This document shows positions 60,319 to 64,000 of a stretch of 64,000 nucleotides of DNA, one piece after another. The notes below the pieces were generated by a model, which saw only the letters and a program-made list of their open reading frames with translations, did not search any database and was not told the DNA's origin. A program made the position numbers and the translations under genes. The stretch's first letter is position 1. Every line of letters begins with the position of its first letter. The DNA lies in NCBI RefSeq assembly GCF_020010905.1, contig NZ_JAGJBY010000001.1:950001-1014000 (forward strand), given 5' to 3'. Origin of the DNA: Streptomyces acidiscabies (GTDB lineage Bacteria; Actinomycetota; Actinomycetes; Streptomycetales; Streptomycetaceae).

Positions 60319-61708
60319 AGGGCTTGGACTTCCCGTACACCCACTGCTCCCACACCCCGTCCCAGTCCTCACCCGGGGCCACCTTCTCCAGGTACGCCTT
60401 CAACTCCCCGGTGTCCACGACGAGATGACGATGCTCACGGGTCCACCCCTGCACGAAGTCGTAGAACGCGTCGTCCCCCAGAATCTGCCGGATCTTGTGT
60501 ACGACCATGGCGCCCCGCATGTAGACGGGCGGATCGGAGATCTGGTCGGCCCCAGGCGGATCACCCGGCGCGAACGCCCAGATCGCCTCGTTCGCCTCGG
60601 CGTCGTCGTAGTAGTCCCCGGCGTACACGGCGTCGAAGATCTCCTGAGCGGTGTCCCCGTCGTGATCCTCGGACCACAGCCACTCCGCGTACGTGGCGAA
60701 CCCCTCGTTGAGCCACATGTCGCGCCAGGTCCGGGGCGTCACCGAGTCCCCGAACCACTGATGGGCCAACTCGTGGACGAGTATGGAGAGTTCAGGCGGC
60801 CCGGGGAAGAAGGGCCGGTTCTGCGTCTCCAGCGCGTACCCGGCGTCATCGGCCCGCCCGACGACAACCCCGGCCGAACGGAAGGGATAGGGCCCGAAGT
60901 TGTACGCGGCCCAGTCGAGAACATCCCCAAGTCGCCCCACAACCGCACGACTTGCGGCAACCTGCGTCGCATCGACGGCCGTGTACACCGGAAGCCCGTC
61001 AACAGCCGTACGCCGCACCTCGAACTTCCCCACCGCCAGCATCGCGAGATAGCTCGCCATCGGCTCCCCGGTACGCCAGACGAACGTACGCCGCCCCGCG
61101 CCGGCGGCCTTCTCGCTCACCAACTCCCCGTTGGAAACGGCCGTAAGGCCCTCCGGCACCGTCACTCTCAGGTCGTACGTCGCCTTGTCGGAGGGGTGAT
61201 GGTTCCCGGGGAACCAGGCCATCGACCCCACGGGCTCCCCGAGCGCGACCGCGCCGTCCGCCGTGGGGAGCCACCCCTCCTCGGACCCGTCGGGGTCGGT
61301 GATCGTCTGTGGTGTGCCGGAGTAGCGGACGGTCGTCGTGAAGACCTTGCCCTCGGAGAGGCCGCTCGCGGGGCGGACCGTCAGCTCCTGCCCGGAGCGG
61401 CTCGTCCGCGCCGGTTCACCGTCGACGGTGACCTTCTCGACGTCCAGACCAGTCAAGTCGAGGTGGTACGAGGTGAGTTGCCGGGTCGCGCGCGCCGTGA
61501 TCACCGCCGTACCGGTGAGATGGCGCGTCCCGGGGGCGTAGTCGAGCGTCAGGTCGTAGTGCGTGACGTCGTACCCGCCGTTCCCCGCCTTCGGGAAGTA
61601 CGGGTCCCCGACACCGGCCGCCCCCTCGGCGTCGTCGCCGTCCTCGGAACTGCACCCGCCCAGGAGCAGGAGGACGGCTACGGCGGCGGCGCGGCTTCGT
61701 CTGGACAT
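60311..61708 (-). CDS. M1-family metallopeptidase, lipoprotein
   Basis: Zinc aminopeptidase-type protein of 465 aa. N-terminal lipoprotein signal (SRRSRAAAVAVLLLLGGCSS, Cys 21), so it is attached to the outer face of the membrane. Beta-rich N-terminal domain, then catalytic domain with HELAHQWFGD (HExxH) and the third ligand in WLNEGFATYAEW, an M1 signature. It lacks the long C-terminal domains of full-length aminopeptidase N. Start ATG 61708; the larger frame to 62428 continues antisense to the next gene. Confidence 0.9.
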   Translation of the reverse strand: MSRRSRAAAVAVLLLLGGCSSEDGDDAEGAAGVGDPYFPKAGNGGYDVTHYDLTLDYAPGTRHLTGTAVITARATRQLTSYHLDLTGLDVEKVTVDGEPARTSRSGQELTVRPASGLSEGKVFTTTVRYSGTPQTITDPDGSEEGWLPTADGAVALGEPVGSMAWFPGNHHPSDKATYDLRVTVPEGLTAVSNGELVSEKAAGAGRRTFVWRTGEPMASYLAMLAVGKFEVRRTAVDGLPVYTAVDATQVAASRAVVGRLGDVLDWAAYNFGPYPFRSAGVVVGRADDAGYALETQNRPFFPGPPELSILVHELAHQWFGDSVTPRTWRDMWLNEGFATYAEWLWSEDHDGDTAQEIFDAVYAGDYYDDAEANEAIWAFAPGDPPGADQISDPPVYMRGAMVVHKIRQILGDDAFYDFVQGWTREHRHLVVDTGELKAYLEKVAPGEDWDGVWEQWVYGKSKPSS

Positions 61709-61747
61709 GTCGGAGATCCTAGGACGCGGCCATGACACCATCGGGGC

Positions 61748-62248
61748 GTGCTCGACATCGGCTATGCCCTCTCCAACCGCTTCCCGGACCCGCCGCAGAC
61801 GGACTACCGGCGCGCGGACGTCCGTGCCCTGCGCCACGACCTCTTCTGCGGCGACGTGTACCTCGCGGACACGAAGGCGGACCGCGAGGTGTCCACGGCG
61901 TGGGGGTGGGTGCCGGTGCTCGACTTCGCGTGGGCGCTGTGCGACATCGTCGAGCGGATCGACCGCGACCCGGCGGGGTCCCGGGCCTCCCGGCCGCAGT
62001 ACGCGGAGCTGGACTTCACCGAGTCGACCGACCGGATGGTCTTCGAGCGGCGGTTCGGGTGGGTGGACATCGAGGCGGACTGGATGCGGGTGGAGGAGGA
62101 GCCGCTGACGTTCTCCCACAGCGAGCTGCGGCGCGAGGCGCGGGACTTCCTGCACGACGTGATCGCGGACCTGACGGATCTGCACGAGGACCTGGGGGAG
62201 AACCCGGCGATCTGGACCCTCCAGGCGAAGTTTCCCCGGCTGAGCTGA
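61748..62248 (+). CDS. Hypothetical protein, possibly DUF7878-like
   Basis: Protein of 166 aa, GTG start. Recognisable text: DIGYALSNRFPDPPQTDYRRADVRALRHDLFCGDVYLAD, WGWVPVLDFAWALCDIVERID, RMVFERRFGWVDIEADWMRVEE and LREARDFLHDVIADL. It looks like a cytoplasmic protein found in Streptomyces with no known role; I am not sure of the family name. A 33-nt piece of its coding sequence (62078-62110) is copied exactly at 62380-62412. Confidence 0.7.
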   Translation: MLDIGYALSNRFPDPPQTDYRRADVRALRHDLFCGDVYLADTKADREVSTAWGWVPVLDFAWALCDIVERIDRDPAGSRASRPQYAELDFTESTDRMVFERRFGWVDIEADWMRVEEEPLTFSHSELRREARDFLHDVIADLTDLHEDLGENPAIWTLQAKFPRLS

Positions 62249-62350
62249 CCCCTGCGGGGGCGGGGGCGGGGGCGGCGGAAAGTGCCGGGCTAGGCCGTCG
62301 GGCGGCTGCGGTGCCATACGGCTGAGGTGCCGTGCGGCTGCGATGCCATG

Positions 62351-62472
62351 GCGGCCGGTTGCGCCCGCGCGGCGGAGCCGACTGGATGCGGGTGGAGGAG
62401 GAGCCGCTGACGGGCCGGTCGCGCCCACACGGCGGAGCCGCAGATCGACCCAGCCCCGCGCCCCCGCCGGCC
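62351..62472. repeat. Intergenic repeat units interrupted by a 33-nt gene fragment
   Basis: Two arms of the same intergenic repeat as at 19049, GGTTGCGCCCGCGCGGCGGA and GGTCGCGCCCACACGGCGGA, flank a 33-nt sequence (62380-62412) identical to 62078-62110 inside the neighbouring gene. The right arm continues into GCCGCAGATCGACCCAGCCC. Confidence 0.8.
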
Positions 62473-62592
62473 TCAGCCCCGCGCCCCCGGCCCTGTACCC
62501 GCTGGCCTCAGCCCCGCGCCCCCGGCCCCGTACCGGCGCCCCAGCCCCGCGCCACCGATGCCCCCGCTCTCAGCGCCCCGCGCCCCTGAACG
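62450..62592. repeat. Minisatellite of CAGCCCCGCGCCCCC units
   Basis: About five copies of a unit CAGCCCCGCGCCCC(C) separated by short variable sequences (GGCCTCAGCC, GGCCCTGTACCC and GCCGGC-type). It continues the end of the intergenic repeat and lies between convergent genes. It encodes no credible protein. The 387 bp between genes at 62249-62635 hold only this and the repeat arms. Confidence 0.75.
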
Positions 62593-62635
62593 ACGCGCCG
62601 CTGAAGAACCCGGCATCAGCACCCCGCACTGCCCG

Positions 62636-63295
62636 TCACATCCCCGACGCCCCCGCCGGCGCACCCCCCGCCCAGAACGTCGCCCCACCCAGCAGCCACA
62701 GCTCCGTCAACGCCGTCCCCGGCGGCAGGTACCCCTGCGACAGCGCCCCGTACCCCGTGTTCAGCCTCGGCGCCGACAGCCCCAGCAGCGCCATCACGTC
62801 GTAATGCTGCGCGTCCGCGAACACGTACCGCCCGTCCTTGCCGTCCTCCCGCGCGAGCGGCACGCAGCGCAGCACCGACTCCAGCGCCGGGATGTCGAGG
62901 GGCGCGGCGGCGAAGGGGAGGAACGCGGTGGGGGCGGCGCCGAGCGGCTCGGGCCACTCGGGGGTCCACGCGTCGGTGGGCCGCTCCCCGCTGAAGTACC
63001 CCGGCCACGAGTCGTAGACGTGCCGCAGTTCGCCGTCGTCGTACACCTGCATGACCAGTACGTCCGAGTCGAAGACGTACATCCCCAGCGTCGGGACGGA
63101 CAGGCGGCGGCTCACCGCTTCCGCGAGGGTCAGCGCCTCCGTCTCCTCAGCGGGATGAATCACGGTGTGGCTGGGCCCCACCGCGAGTGCGTACCCGCGT
63201 ATCGCGGGGCGGCCGGCCGCCGTCTCCTCGGAGAGCAGCGGCACCACTTCCTGGCACGGCCGCGCCACCAGTACGTTCCCGTAAAACGTGCCCAT
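62636..63295 (-). CDS. Hypothetical protein
   Basis: Protein of 219 aa, start ATG with no signal peptide: TFYGNVLVARPCQEVVPLLSEETAAGRPAIRGYALAVGPSHTVIHPAEETEALTLAE onward, an alpha/beta-looking domain with many aromatic residues (VYDSWPGYFSGERP). No family recognised. It starts 3 bp after the pentapeptide-repeat gene on the same strand, so the two are almost certainly co-transcribed. Confidence 0.7.
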   Translation of the reverse strand: MGTFYGNVLVARPCQEVVPLLSEETAAGRPAIRGYALAVGPSHTVIHPAEETEALTLAEAVSRRLSVPTLGMYVFDSDVLVMQVYDDGELRHVYDSWPGYFSGERPTDAWTPEWPEPLGAAPTAFLPFAAAPLDIPALESVLRCVPLAREDGKDGRYVFADAQHYDVMALLGLSAPRLNTGYGALSQGYLPPGTALTELWLLGGATFWAGGAPAGASGM

Positions 63296-63298
63296 CGG

Positions 63299-63988
63299 TC
63301 ACTCCTCCACCCTGATCCCCAGTTCCCCCGCCAGCACCGGTGCTAGATCGAGCAGCTGTGCCGTACTGATGACGGCACCGCGCAGTCGGTCCACACCGGC
63401 GGTGATGCCCAGTTCGACCGCTCCCCTCAGATCGACGTCCGACAGGGTCGCCGCGCTGAAGTCCGCGCCCTTGAGCGCGCAGTCGACGAACTCCACCCGT
63501 TCCATACGCGCGCCCGCGAAATCCGGTTCGACGAGAACGCAGTTTTCGAAAACGACATCCCTGAGACGGGCCTGCCGGAGGTTCAGGAAGTCGATCTTCC
63601 CGCCCCGTACGACCACCCTCTCCAGCACGCTCCCGAACATCTGCGTGCCGCCCAGGCGCGCCTCGATCACCTCCACGTCCCGCAGCGTCGCGTCCGCGAG
63701 GTCCGTCCCCACCCCGCGCGGCGCGGTCAGCCGGGAGTCCAGGAAGCGCGCGTTCCTCAGCCGCGTCTCGTCCAGCGAGCACCCCGTCAGCGCGCAGTCC
63801 ATGAACGTCGCCCCCGCGCCGTCCTGCCCCGCCAGGTCCAGCTCCTTCAGCTCCATCCCGTCGTAATCCCCGTCCGGTTCCACCTCCCCGTCCTCGAACT
63901 CCCGCAGCTCCGGCAGCCGCAGCTCGGGCCGCCGAGCCCCCTTGACCCCGCCCCGCTTGCCGCCGCTGCCACGTCCGTTGCTCGCCAT
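63299..63988 (-). CDS. Pentapeptide-repeat protein
   Basis: Protein of 229 aa. From about residue 45 it consists of tandem A(D/N)LXX-type pentapeptides (LKELDLAGQDGAGATFMDCALTGCSLDETRLRNARFLDSRL, then ADATLRDVEVIEARL, FAGARMERVEFVDCALKGADFSAATLSDVDLRGA), which fold as a right-handed quadrilateral beta-helix. Some members mimic DNA and protect gyrase from quinolones; others have unknown roles. The N-terminal 25 residues are basic and Gly-rich. The gene start lies 12 bp from the window edge; upstream context cannot be seen. Confidence 0.88.
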   Translation of the reverse strand: MASNGRGSGGKRGGVKGARRPELRLPELREFEDGEVEPDGDYDGMELKELDLAGQDGAGATFMDCALTGCSLDETRLRNARFLDSRLTAPRGVGTDLADATLRDVEVIEARLGGTQMFGSVLERVVVRGGKIDFLNLRQARLRDVVFENCVLVEPDFAGARMERVEFVDCALKGADFSAATLSDVDLRGAVELGITAGVDRLRGAVISTAQLLDLAPVLAGELGIRVEE

Positions 63989-64000
63989 GCCCCCATCCTG

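Overview
The window is high-GC actinobacterial DNA and almost certainly comes from a Streptomyces chromosome. The evidence is GC-rich third codon positions, frequent GTG and TTG starts, ATGA-coupled overlaps, a CsoR copper sensor, mycothiol synthase (MshD), an Scr1-type XRE/DUF397 regulator pair, and a gene order that I recall from the Streptomyces coelicolor SCO4126-SCO4152 region. All comparisons with S. coelicolor are from memory.

Layout. 1-2437: the 3' part of a 23S rRNA gene, a 5S rRNA gene and their terminator. 2464-10124: a GNAT acetyltransferase, then a leftward operon of small and large membrane proteins and ATPases that resembles the Streptomyces cmd cluster and a reduced type IV secretion system (VirB2-, VirB8-, VirB6-, VirB4- and VirD4-like). 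It includes a 38-residue ORF at 9645-9761 that is translationally coupled to the next gene. A lytic transglycosylase/NlpC-P60 protein (17160-18161), the VirB1-like partner expected for such a machine, lies about 7 kb away. Between them sit a sedolisin, a TetR/SDR divergent pair with a visible operator, an XRE-DUF5753/DUF397 group and a trypsin-like protease. 18313-25915: a PAP2 phosphatase, a bicovalent-type flavin oxidase, a lipoprotein, a frameshifted dehydrogenase remnant, a VOC protein, a DUF47-PiT phosphate transport pair, and csoR with its operator.

25922-36230 looks like an accessory island separating csoR/pit from pstB, which I recall as neighbours in S. coelicolor. It holds small hypothetical genes, then a cassette of a SAM methyltransferase, an intact second hydroxymethylbilane synthase, a 115-residue protein, a radical SAM/SPASM enzyme, a candidate small Cys-containing peptide gene and an HATPase regulator. 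An XRE-TPR regulator in the same stretch is split by a 1508-bp IS110-type element whose left end may encode a bridge RNA. An HPr-kinase-like ATPase follows, flanked by duplicated pieces of its neighbours, including 59 bp of pstB. This is the most likely place for an undescribed system.

36284-44582: the phosphate block pstSCAB with a PHO box and a strong hairpin after pstS, then NUDIX, CHAD and ppk. 44943-53797: two ABC exporter operons, one controlled by a YtrA-type GntR regulator with a perfect 19-bp palindrome, the other by an ECF sigma factor and a zinc-finger membrane anti-sigma factor. 53757-63988: mycothiol synthase, a secreted 5'-nucleotidase, a degenerate ABC ATPase, a pectate lyase-pectinesterase fusion, a GNAT protein, a lipoprotein M1 peptidase, hypothetical genes, a Streptomyces intergenic repeat that has captured a 33-nt gene fragment, and a pentapeptide-repeat protein. 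Phosphate acquisition and polyphosphate metabolism (pit, pst, ppk, CHAD, 5'-nucleotidase) is the clearest shared theme of the core genes.
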